Assembly (NCBI GenBank): GCA_034190875.2
Contig: CM067348.1
Location: forward strand, 29,229,986-29,293,985
Length of the DNA stretch: 64,000 nucleotides
Origin: Urechis unicinctus
Lineage: Eukaryota; Annelida; Polychaeta; Xenopneusta; Urechidae
Direction of reading: 5' to 3'
Position numbers and translations under genes: made by a program. A model generated the notes under the pieces. It saw nothing but the letters and a program-made list of their open reading frames with translations, had not been told where the DNA came from and did not search any database. The stretch's first letter is position 1, and the number at the start of each line of letters is the position of its first letter. Positions 31,830-45,133 of this stretch are shown here, one piece after another.

Positions 31830-34343
31830 ATAGTATGGGCTTGAATACAACACCAAGAAGACATTTTCTGATGCATTGGTTACTGCAGACATCGTATGCG
31901 TTTCACTAGAGAGCTACCATACGTCAAACACTGTCGTGTGATGTATAAGCCATACTTTCATAGAAGCGATGAACCATAATGACATATATAGCTTACGAAT
32001 GCACAACACGTGAATGAATTAATGAGTATGTCTCCATTACAACCTGACTGCCTTGACGTATTATGTGCTGGTTAGTTGTATCATAAAGGCACTACACTAC
32101 AATCTTTAGATCCACATTCAAGCCAGGCGACGATATTTTTCGGCAAAATTAAGTTGCAAGTGGCCAAAAGTACATCACTCAATACAGGTAATACGCACGA
32201 AATCTACCATGCATGTCAAAGAAACATCAACCGATAGGTAAGTAATAGTTAATCAATTAAATAAATTTATTGGTTAGGTAGCCCCTCACAAAAATGCCAT
32301 ACCCACAGCTGCAATGGCAATATCTAATTATGCCTGTGGCATTAGGTTTGCAGCATGTCAATTGATGTGTGTGCTGAGATTGATAAATTGATCGATACCC
32401 TATCGGACTAAGATGCGTTTAACGCAACCAAATACGCAGATACCAACGCATTTCTTGCTATACCTGAATACATTGTCTCATCGTCGTGCAATAATGGTTT
32501 TTGTATGTATCCTGGGTGACAAATGCAATGGCGATGGCATCAAAAATACTACACGGTTTCGCCACAACTGTAATTGCTAATAGTGGGCTATTCACGCGTC
32601 ATCTCTTATACATCATGCTCGTGCCACGTCGTGAGTAGAACAGATGAGGCAAAACGATGAAATCGCTACATATGTTACTGGGCTTATTGAATGCCTAATC
32701 ACAAATTGTACACCAAGAGGATGTACTACTCTGCTTTAAGAGTAAATAATCGTTAGAAAGATATAACTAGCAGCAATGCGACGCACCCCGAGTACCAAAC
32801 TTTTTCCCTAACGACACACCTCAATATTAATAATACCAAACTGGAATACCCTTAGGTGCCGATAAGCCGGTTTGCTAAAGGGTTTCAACGTTGTCGTTGT
32901 ATAAATCATCCTACAAGGTGAGGTATGTGCGTCTGTTCACAACGACATTTAACAGCACAACAGTAAAGCATGTGGTTTGATAAAATTAAGATTAGACAGA
33001 GCTAATAATGTTATGATTTTGTTTATATATATAGGGACTAAGGCAGTGCCTGCATCAAGTAGAATATAATAACAGGTTTCACTCGATAAATTCGTGAATT
33101 ACGGATGACATCGCCTGCAAGTTATCAACTGCACGAAATTCGACTCTTAATGAGGATTTGTGAACTCTCGTAGTGGCAAATGATGTTCAATAAAACAACT
33201 CTCGTCAGTTATATGAAATAAGGTTGATGTAAAATGGCACATTTTTGGGTTAGTGACCCCTCCGGTTATTAATTGATATTCTGTGCAGTTGCCCTTCCGT
33301 AGGCTGTTTTGGTAGGAAGCGGAAGTGGGAAGCCCGCGAAAAGAGATAAAAGTTGCAAACCAAAAGAGTAAACAAGGACATTTTTATTTTGAATATATGT
33401 GACATGGATGTTTACGAATATGGAGTCGTGTGCATACAATTGGAAGAACAGGAGTCAGTGCTATAAGTTTTGATGTTTGGATTTGTAATCAGTAAGTTTC
33501 AATGATATAAATGTCTTCGATGTAAACTCAAGGTTTGAATTTGTAAGCGCACTCACTGTAAATTTTGGTTGTATTCTAGATTCACGGTGCTCAGGTGCTA
33601 CGATTGATCATGCATAGATGTCGGATGTGAGATAAAGGAAATAAAAGCATCAGTGGAATAATAAAGACTTCTAAGTTCAATCACAAGGTTATACTCGGAC
33701 GCACATGACCTTAAGACAACCTCTACAGTTGAATATGGTTGCGGTCGTTGCTGCAGATGTGTGCCAATTTTTTTTTCACCCAGAAACCGATCAAAACATC
33801 CGTGCAAAGTTATAATAAGTCGACAAGGAGAAAATCGTTCATATGATCTCTATAGAAATTACCTTTTTCAAATATATAAGTGACGACTTGCACGGAAGCC
33901 GTGGGTAAAACAAAAGATGTCTTTACGAGCAAGTCTGACGCTTTACAGTAGTGCTTCAATAATAGAAGTCCTCTGCCACTTTGAGTATCCGCCTATGAAT
34001 AATTGATATAACGATCTTCTCACTATGAGCTGAGGGAGGTCAGTGTTAGAGAGTAATGATATTGTATTGTGATGTGCTCGTGCAAGTGCTGATCTGCAGA
34101 TATGGCAGAGACAAAATTGAGTTGCAAAGGTGCAGCAGCATGCATAAGTCACAAAGGTGTTTACCGCTGGGTCAACAATCTATTAATAGGGCTTCGCCCT
34201 TCATAGACATTGAACCTGCCAGATGTTAATGCGATTGACAGCATGAATCTGTCTATCGCCTAAGAGTCATGTTATGTCCAACATGGCTAACATGGCTAAC
34301 GGAAGCACAACGGTTTTTACAGAGCTGCAAACTCTTCTGCATG

Positions 34344-34345
<2 letters not shown>
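31830..34345 (+). repeat. LR1 dispersed repeat, copy c
   Basis: 31835-31900 matches 37735-37800 ('attcggtgaatagt'); 32055-32150 matches 37895-38010 ('gccaggcgac'); 32660-32740 matches 38085-38145; 32840-33010 matches 28726-28910 and 39626-39800; 33075-33220 matches 29000-29100; 33600-34330 matches 40400-41040 and 54420-54960 ('agaaaccgatcaaaacatcc', 'tgctgatctgcagatatggcag'). The segment equivalent to 29245-29790 is replaced by unrelated sequence at about 33230-33600. The copy ends in a (TA)n array. Confidence 0.75.
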
Positions 34346-35414
<1,069 letters not shown>

Positions 35415-36741
35415 TGTGTTCGCGAGTGTGCGTACACACGTGAGCGAAGATTGTTCTTATTGCTAAGCCGGACCTACGTCGAGCAGGATGCATATATATG
35501 AACGCTCCGTTTGTAATTGTATAACATCTCCATATCTTCGGCATACACAACCGCTTTATATTACTGTTTAGTTTTTGAGGGAAGTCGACCCCGAATTTAT
35601 ATATTTGCCAACAGCTGTTATTGCGGCGACGAAAGTGCAGCGGCTATCGTTCTGTAGCAACCAAGGGCCAACAGACCATGGTCTGTGTGGATTGTGATGT
35701 GATGCACGCAGTGCTGATCTCTCTCAGCTTCGTTGGGAACTATGATAAGAGATACTTTGGGCCTGATTACACCTCAAATTATATAAGATACTTTTTTGGG
35801 CTAGTGTAGCTGAACGCATACTGTAATATTATCAACACTGCTGCTTCAATGCACTGTGTCGTTCGATTTAAAACAGATCATCAATATTAAACTTATCATG
35901 GATATTGCCTTTTCACAAGGGTAATTAGCACACATCTATTCGTCATACCACATTATTCTGTCGATTTATAAGGAAACAATTTGATTCTGTCTTAGCAATG
36001 TTAATGCGGACTCTAAAAAATGTACAGTTGATGCAATGTCAAACACAGGTTAGGCTCGCATTCGACGGCCACATGATAGATGATCCTAAAACTGCATGAA
36101 CGTTTTTGGAACTACAAGTGGTCTTCACCAGATAACATTAATCTTCTGTGGGTTTTGTGGAGGACGGTACTAGTTACCTTTGATGATAACGATTTATTCG
36201 CAAAACCTTAACGACCACGCGCGTAACTAATAGACAATGAAATGGCGATGTCGACCCCATTTGCTCGTCAGCGCGAACTGTTTCTTGACAACAAAACTGT
36301 ATCAAACGACAGCATGTAATACAACAGTCACCAGGTTTTACTCAGTCTAATCTCCTCATATGCGTTTATTAGGAATAATATATCCGAGCTATGGCAGCGC
36401 ATGTGCGGTTTTCACACCGCCCTTAGTCACTTAAACGATAGTGAATCGAGAAAAGAGTTGTTGTAGGATTTTCGCTGTATGCTAGCCTCGATGATAGCAT
36501 ATAACGCTAATATCAGCTCTTCAACGTGTTGCGCATGAACCTTGGTAGGACGAATGAATCGCGTCTATATAGAGACTGTAACGCTATAATCACACATAAA
36601 AAGTTAATGATATATTTGGCCAACAATACGACCAGTCAGTGCGCTTGGGTTAGCGCATGTAATCAGTTAACCACCCTCGTTAAAATATGACACAACACGC
36701 AGCTAAACAACAATATTCTCAAATACAAAGCATGAACAAAA

Positions 36742-36860
36742 TCGAGCGATTACATAATTATTATAATTATTCATATAGGGCTTATGAGTCGAAGCGAATG
36801 GTTAGTATGATGCAGCTACTTAACTTAATAATTCATAAGTAGCTGCCCATAATCGCTCGA
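36742..36860. repeat. Nested inverted repeats (foldback)
   Basis: The outer arms 'tcgagcgatta' (36742-36752) and 'taatcgctcga' (36850-36860) are perfect complements. Inside, 'gcagctactta' (36812-36822) and 'taagtagctgc' (36836-36846) are also perfect complements around a 13-base loop. The 119-base structure lies in a part of LR1 copy d that I could not match to other copies. No clear target-site duplication is visible. Confidence 0.8.
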
Positions 36861-38220
36861 ATTTACAAGATCATATGCTCGCAAATCCGCACATGAAAAC
36901 CAGAAAATGCATGTAGTCAACACTTATCTTGCTAAGTGCCCGAAAGTTTTGGTCAGCTTCTAGAGGGAGGTCAATACATCCCATTTTTTCGGAGATTGAT
37001 AGAATTAAACAGATGCATAAATAAACCCTAATGTCCTGCAAACGGCAGCATTGACCAATATACGAAACATTCAGAGAGCATTTCTTACACTGTTTTCAAA
37101 TGAAGGTCATATAAGTATGACCCCGAGCATAAAAGTCACTTGCTAGGACCAGTAATTCACCAATTGGATTTTATATTTACAAATACATCAACGAGTTTTA
37201 TGAGACGGACCCTTTTTTCTATCACCTGTTGAGGTCATAGCAATGAACTTTGTAGTCAAGGACCAGGAATCATAATATACTAGTATCTATGACCAAAGAA
37301 TTGAACGGATGCATAATGAAAACACTCTGGCGCTCTGGCGCTGAATTTATCGCTGGAAAATCACATCTCTTTGAAAACAAGTAAGACGTCAAACTATGAC
37401 CACACTTTTATAAAACGTTCCAGCCAATGTGAGCAAGGAAGACGCGTATTTATTAGGTTGAAACGTTTATCCTAACAACTATCAAAAGGGGGCATGTTTG
37501 TTACAAAGCGTGACAAGTGCATAAAATGTAGGTCATAATTGACGACTTCCGCTGAATTTTTTTTTGTTTACAGTGATAGCGTAAATTTATTTCTACGAAT
37601 AACATCAAAACAGCTGTTGATGTTCCAGTACTATACAATATACACATCCTAGCACGTTGCACATAAAAAATTTACATAAAAGCCCATACTTTGTCGAATA
37701 TATTCCATGTATATAAGATATTATAGCACTATTCGGGATTCGGTGAATAGTGATGGTTTAATAAAAATACACCACTCAGTTGGGACTTGGATGGTTTATT
37801 GCAAACAACGTAAAAATCCAGTGTAAAACTACCTCGTGCGATGAACAATACACTCTTACATTGGAGCAATGGTGTGTCTCCATAATAATATAACGTGCTG
37901 GACGTATTGTATGCGAGTAAATCGTATCATGAAGGTGAATGGCATCAATACACTGCTTTATATGTATTCATGCCAGGCGACAATACTTATCGACTTGTGT
38001 CAACTAAATCGCGTTTATTTGTCAAGAGTATTGCGTCACAAGTACAAAATTTGAGGAAAAAGGAACAAACACTTATCTGCATAAGAAACTAGGCTTGTTG
38101 AATACCTATCATGAATTGGAACCCACGATGATGCACTACTCTTTATAGGGAAACGGAGTGATTGAATACTAAATATTATACCTGCAGCTGGAAGTCTAAA
38201 CCTAAATGTTGCTATAGTCA

Positions 38221-38332
38221 TTAAAACATGCAGAAATATGCCACACTGAGACATATGAGGATTAACTGTTATCCTTAAAACATGCAGAAATATGCCACAC
38301 TGAGTCATATGAGGATTAACCTGTTTTGATCC
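38221..38332. repeat. Tandem duplication, 54 + 58 bp
   Basis: Both units begin 'ttaaaacatgcagaaatatg' and share 'ccacactgag-catatgagg'. They differ by one substitution and a small insertion near the end, so the event is recent. Confidence 0.97.
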
Positions 38333-41300
38333 TTAATAAACATATCAAAGTAAGTTATATTATTGATCACAATAATAGTCAATATACTGAACGTTTTGTT
38401 AATTTACAATGATTAAAATACACAAATTGTCACAGTCTATATGTATTGATCACAATCTAGATAGTCACCATATCTAACTGCACTTTTCGTTGACATAATA
38501 TTCAGGACTATACAAAGTCAACTAGATCAATGTTATTGTCTACATATGTTTTCCCGTCAATGTTGCTCTGGTCAGGCTGGTTGAGCAAGTCCACGAGCGT
38601 TGTTTAAGGCAACATAGAACAGGTTACATTTGGTTTACGATAGCGGCAAATTGATAACATAAACAAAGACATCCAATGAGTGTCATTTTTGATCGGCGCC
38701 GAGTAGCCAGTGATAATTTCCGTATAACACAAAATACACCAAACCGCCTACCAGCAGACAGCCTGTTTAAGTGCAGCAATGATGAGGTCGTGGGTGATTG
38801 GTAATTAAAATTATGCATAGCCCAAAATGACAGGTCAATTATGAGGCGACCAATGACAATATTCCATTAACTGAAATAGCGACGTCATCATCAGTTAATA
38901 ATCAATGATACATTAGACGTCGGCTGTAATGAAACCTAATATAACATGGGATGTAATGAGCCATATTCCTAGATATTTTGCTATTAACTGCATCATCAGC
39001 ATGGAAGAATATTGATTGAATAACGTGAATGCTCCGTATGCGTTAATTGGCGTTATAAGGGAATCCGGCATTTAACGGTGCATTGATTGACAGATAGCGA
39101 CAGGTGAGCTTTAAATTGCGTTTTTCGTTGACCAACTATTATCTCTCGACCCTGCTCACCTAATCCTAGTAACTTAAATTATGTATTAACCTATAAAGCA
39201 CGCAAGACGAATAGCCAAGCTTGCAACTTCTTACCAGTGTTAGTGAGGAACATAAAATAGGCCTCTAACATTATAGACTAGTAAGCTGAAATAATAAAAC
39301 ACCCGTCATTTAAATGTGTCACAATTTCATACAGGGGTTAACGGCAAATAATCAAATAGCCCACATGTTTATCAAACGTCTTACTGTGGGTTACAGCGAA
39401 TAAGCAAATAACCAACATGTTATTACACCTGGTACACTGGATATTTGTTGTTTCGATGTGCTTAAGACGGGCGCCACTTTGGCATCTACATTTTAAGGTA
39501 AAATGGATTGGCTTATTCAATGGTACAGAGAGCAGGCAAACAGTCAGTTGTATAAAAATAAAGAGCACGAGGTTACAAAATAACTTATAAAGAGCCAAGT
39601 TTGTATTTTCTGTTGGGTGGATCATTATAAAATGGAATATACTTAGGTGGAGCTAAGCAAGTTGACCAACGAGTTTACTGTGTCGTTGTGTAAATGATCT
39701 TACAAGGTGTTGGCCGCAAAAAGACAAGATTATCTGCAGTAACGCAATGGGTCAGATAATAATAAGAATAGGCAGAGATTATAATCTGATGCTTTCGTTA
39801 ATATATGTACATCACTAATGATTTAAGGGATATCAAATCAACACAAGTTGGTTATCTCTCAGCCAATCAGACGATCTGAATGATTTGAATATGGATCGAC
39901 TTAATTGCCTGCGGAAACATTGCGCCCTAATTGCTTCGACCTGATGGTTTTCATGGTGCTTCCAGATTATCAATCGACATTTGTATAATGATCCAAAGGG
40001 CTTGTCCATGTTGTTGCTTTTCCGCACTTTGTGGATGTCGTCTTCTGGCAGCACACATTGTTAACAACAACGAAAAGGCAACCCAGGGCACTAAATTTGC
40101 TTTGTCCCCAGAATAATTCGAGTTAACTATGAAGCCCAGGTATATGGTGGTCGGCCATCGACTATTTAGGTTGGTATATAATCTGTTTCGTTCTAAAAAA
40201 AAGGGACATCCCTGAAATAAATGAGCACACTTAGAGAAAGAAGGGCTGGATCAAATTTAGACCGTGTCACTGTGTATTTCTCATGTACATCATAGCATTC
40301 AGTAGCAGGCTGGACATGACGGGGACACAAATGGTAATTTATCATGTTTTATTCAGCTAATCTGTACAACAATATTACATATTCGAGGTATTTTTTTCGC
40401 TACTCAGTCGAAGATCAAATAGGAAACACGATAGAGTGTATATAAATGGCGGCCGTTTTTCCAGATATGTACCAAATTACTGATCCAAAAAACCCAACAA
40501 ACCATCCGCGCAAATTTGAACTTAATCGTCAGTATTAAATGGCGCAAAGGATAAAATCGGAGGAAGTAAATACGAAGTTAATATCTTTTAACGTGTAAAT
40601 AAAGAATGGTTTGAATAATATAGGTAAGTAGAAAGAGATCTTTGCGATCATGTCTGACGCTCTTCCGATAAAGATAGCGCCAATAATAGAAGAATTTTGC
40701 CATTTGGAGTTGCCGCATGTGAATAATTCATGTAATGCTCGTCTCATTCTAAACTGTGACAGGTTCTTGCTAGAGAGTGATAAATATTAACTGTGATTTA
40801 CTCCTACAGATGCTGTTCTGCAGAAATGGCAGCAAATAACAGAGGGATGTGGCGCAGCATCAAGTCAGATATGGGGTGCCATAAAGTTGCTTACAGTCTA
40901 CGATCCACAAATAGAGCTTCACTCGTTATTAATATAACCTACTAAAAGGTTAATTCAATAGACGGCTTGAATATGTTTATTACCCTAGGGTCATGTTGTA
41001 TCGATTGCCAAAACGGAAGCACAGTAGTATTTCACCGAGTTTCATCTCCGGCCTGCATGAGCTTGATATTTAATAACAGTGACTGTCTCTCTGTCACTGG
41101 CGATTTTCCGGCTAGCTATCTAGATATTTAATAACATAGAAAGCACCATGTGACCCCAGATTGTGACACCGATACTGCAGCTGAATTATGCAGAAACGCA
41201 GCGGCTTTGAGCCGAGATTGAAATCTTTAGGGAGGGGCAAAATGAACACAACTTCATAGTTAATATCTAGGTGGTACGTCATAAGTAAAGATGTTCGAAA

Positions 41301-42860
41301 AGTTATGAGGTTGGGCATTCATCATCAGCGCGTGATCAAGTATGAAAGGGGCGCACGGCATCAGAACATCCAGCAATGTACTATAACAAACAAAGCAGCG
41401 GATAAAAACAATGCGTACCAAATATATCCATGAACTACCGGACAAACATCGATAAAGTGGGGTTGACATTTGACAATACGCAGACTCATTTGATAACATT
41501 GAGATATTTGATTAGTTTATTACCGGATAGCGTAACGCACACCACCACTTAATCCAAAATGACAACTGTATTGTTGTAATATATTACCAAGATCAGTGGT
41601 TCCGAATGTTTCAAGTCATCCAATCTCAAAATTACAGCGAACATTTACAATTTGTGCTGATATGAATGGGACGTGAACGTCGATATAATATCATCGTATA
41701 TATGTAATAACCGTAAGTGATTTCCTGCGCAAGTCGTTATTATATTTCTTATATCAGTTAGCTGTTAATTGCACAATGATGTCCTGGCTAAACAGAGCGA
41801 ATAACCATTTTTAAACGTATACATCAGCAGTTGTGGTAGCTATTCAAAGCATCAATGAGCACCTTTGTACGAAGTCACTACCAACAACCAAATGGCAGAT
41901 GTAAATCACGCTTAAGGAACTGTGAGACCCATGCAGGAACAATAAAATTAAAAGTTGCCAAAACAAGCATGGCTATTTTCCTGATTAAAACAGCAGTGAA
42001 GAGTGATTTTATTCATTTCTTTGATTTACCGTCACACTAAAATGTAATCTGCCACTGTTAACTCTATATTTTCTTGGGATGGAATATGTAAATATGTGAG
42101 CTTCTCTAAGGGGATATTATGTGTTGTTTTAATGAATTCACAATTAAAGATTTAAAGCTGCCCGTAAGAAATGGCGATACACCCTCCGTACATGGCAATG
42201 CATTCACATGTGTACGAGTATATAATATGCACACAATATATTCAATTCTTACCTTCAATACGTTATTTTGCTTTGTGGTGAGCAATTACGGTGTACAGTT
42301 GCTTACAGCTATTTTTGCTAAGATACTTTTATTATGATTTCAAGCAAATGCACAATGAATGAAACCAAAAATATCCAGGTAATGAGGGTTGGTATGAACG
42401 CATCAAGGGTTAAGATATACCTTAATCTACTTGTTGTCACAGCAGCCATATTGGCACGGACTGGATATTGAATAGATTATTCGTATTTTTTGCGACCGTT
42501 TGAAGTCTCCATAACTCGAAATCATCCATCAGTCACGCAGTAAGTTTTTCATAAAATACCAGTTTCATGGGGTTGGAAGTAAAGTTTCGAAGACTATATC
42601 ATGAGGCTCAAGGAAATTTCATCATTTCATGGGCTATTCTGAATCTGCTGCTGGGGCCCAATATCCCTTTGAGTTCCGTTGTGTTGATATATTATATGTG
42701 TTGATAGCGTCAATAACGGTATAATAAATACGTACGTGAATAAACAACAGCCCTAAGTAATGCTTTACAGAAACCGCGAGTTGCCTTACCCCGCTTCTAG
42801 CAACCTTCTTGGGAAGTGTAATTAACATGCGCAATCCTTGTGTCACTCTACAGCTTGACA

Positions 42861-43923
42861 TTTATATTTAAAAGCGTGAAGAAGGTGTAATAGTTTATTA
42901 TGGACGCACGAAGACCAATGTTATGGTCAAATACATCGCACATCACTCAAGCACCATTATCCATACGCTAGCTATGGGAGCATTATCTAATATAAAATCC
43001 ATATCAATCCACTTTACTTTGTTTTGCAAATCCCCAGAAAATAGGTCATATGTAAGTGGCGCCAGGAACATTATATTTGAACAAAGCAGCAGCACAAATG
43101 ACTGATACTTACACGCTACATTCGCCGTCATGGCTAAGCTGTCACAAGACATACTCAACGCACATTATGTCGGCTTCGTCAATCCTCTCAGTGCATTCCA
43201 TCATATTACATGGCGATATCAGACATATTAAATTATGTACACTAAGTATGCGTTTGTTGATGTGATTATTACGTATGTATAGTCAGGTTGAGAATCAATG
43301 ATTACCACATGAGGCTCGTGAATGACCGGAAGAACTGATTGCGACATTACACAGCTTCTTAGTTGGACGATGCAGACACCTTTCAAAGAACTGATATCCA
43401 TCCAAAGAACGCACAAATCTGTTAAAAACCACTAAATCGACAAGGCTAATCCAGAAGACAGTGTACGTTTGTAGCGACTATATCTTCAGTCGTCTTTCGG
43501 AATAGAAGCGTCAACATGCAAGTCAAGCGTTTTGTTTACGACGCATATCGCGTAATGAGGAAATAAACATAGCCAGCGAATATGAGACATTAGACTGAAG
43601 TCATAAAAGGAGATAAACTGAAATATTTGTAAAACTTGTGAGTGCCAGAACATCGAGCCTCGATACATCGGATCGATGTTAATACATTCAAAATGATTTT
43701 GGTTGATGCATACAGGATAATTGCCCCAGGCAATTTCATTTAAACCATGCACTTTGTGAGACTAATATCCTTGATTGTCCAGGCCAAGACTTCCTTTTCA
43801 CGAGAGGAATATCTATTAAACACTCCATCGGCGTCTTCATGTATGAATGTAAAACATAATCTTACAAATTCAAGGACAGCTGTCACCTTATGATTATTGT
43901 CACATCAATGTGGAGAGGAAACA
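42861..43923. other. Intergenic, nothing recognised
   Basis: Only short open frames (88 codons or fewer). Positions 43825-43922 are a copy of 44196-44263. Confidence 0.4.
43825..43922. repeat. Local direct repeat, first copy
   Basis: Runs from 'ccatcggcgtcttcatgt' to 'cacatcaatgtggagaggaa'. The second copy at 44196-44263 has the same ends but lacks about 30 internal bases. Both copies are directly followed by simple-sequence DNA. Confidence 0.93.
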
Positions 43924-44041
43924 TTTTATATATATATATATATATATATACTACCGGTCGCATATATCTATATATATATATTTATATACATATATATTAA
44001 ATAAAAATATATATTTATATATATTTATACATACCTCGATC

Positions 44042-44072
<31 letters not shown>

Positions 44073-44278
44073 ACCTATATCTCTCTCTCTCTCTCTTTTG
44101 TCCCTCTATATATCTATCTCTCTCTCCAATCTCTATCCTCTTCTCTTCTCTATCTCTATCTCTCTATCTCTATCTATATATTATATCTATATGATCCCAT
44201 CGGCGTCTTCATGTCCTCTCAGCTGTCACCTTATATATTGTCACATCAATGTGGAGAGGAAACAGGGGAGAGAGATAG

Positions 44279-44309
<31 letters not shown>

Positions 44310-44567
44310 CTATATATAGATATAGAGATTTATATATTAATACATATATATATATATATATATATTCATATATATATTTTATTTTAAATATATATATAGA
44401 TATATATATATATATATATATCTCTATATATATATATATCTATCTATATATATCTATATATATATATATATATATATCTATCTCATATATATCTCTATAT
44501 CTATATATCTATCTATCTCTATATCTATATATATATATATATCTCTATATATATATATATATATAAT
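43924..44567. repeat. TA and TC/GATA simple-sequence block split by a duplicated island
   Basis: (TA)n, then pyrimidine-rich TCTC/TATC runs (44061-44190), the second copy of the 'catcggcgtcttcatg' island (44196-44263), then again TA and TATC. The placement suggests the array and its flank were duplicated together. Confidence 0.93.
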
Positions 44568-44720
44568 CGTTACGCCAACTAACTGACCAGCTTAATATGG
44601 ATGAATATTACAGCAGAGGTAGAAAATTTAGGGCATCACGTTCTTCTATGTTGTTTTTTTATAGAGAGGGCAGCATATTTGGTGGGTTGTGTTCAGATAA
44701 AAATGCCACGAATAACGTTA

Positions 44721-45133
44721 TACGTTGTAGCTTGAAGAATACGCTTCGGGCCCAATGCAATTAGCGTCATGTGTGGAGGGAAATTGACCACTCTAATTTT
44801 AAGTGGATAGATTGCTACAGCATGGCTAGTATGCCTAATATTCTCTCATTGCCAACGATAGCCTCTCTTCTCCGAAACTTTTTATCAGAGAGGGCACACA
44901 TACACACACACATACACACACATACACAACACACACCACACACACAACACACATGCGTTGTAGCTTGACACACAACACACACGGGCCCAATGCACATTAG
45001 CGTCATGAGTGCGAGGGAAATTTTACTCACATATTTTTAAGTTTTTAGATTGCTGGATGCATGGCTAGTATGCCTAAAATTAACGCTACTCTCATTGCCA
45101 CAATAGGCATATCCTCTCTGTCTCCGAAACTTT
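44721..45133. repeat. Tandem duplication around a CA array (44721-44882 and 44954-45133)
   Basis: Both copies carry 'cgttgtagcttga', 'cgggcccaatgca', 'attagcgtcatg', 'ggctagtatgccta' and 'tccgaaacttt' in that order, with several indels. A CA-rich stretch (about 44898-44971, with CACACAACACACA variants) lies between and partly inside the second copy. A 13-C run follows at 45148-45160. Confidence 0.93.

Larger units (their letters stand above)
35600..42860 (+). repeat. LR1 dispersed repeat, copy d (longest)
   Basis: In order it contains homologues of 27080-27600 (35640-36440), of copy c (37735-38150), of 27700-28910 (38630-39800), of 29245-29560 (39840-40000), of 54000-54060 and 54330-54380 (40040-40400; 33 of 34 bases match around 40333-40366 and 54331-54364), of copy c and e (40420-41040), of 55080-55130 (41145-41200), of 25347-25560 (41757-41975), and of 56030-57060 (42260-42790). 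This is the fullest arrangement and can serve as the reference order for the family. Confidence 0.85.
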
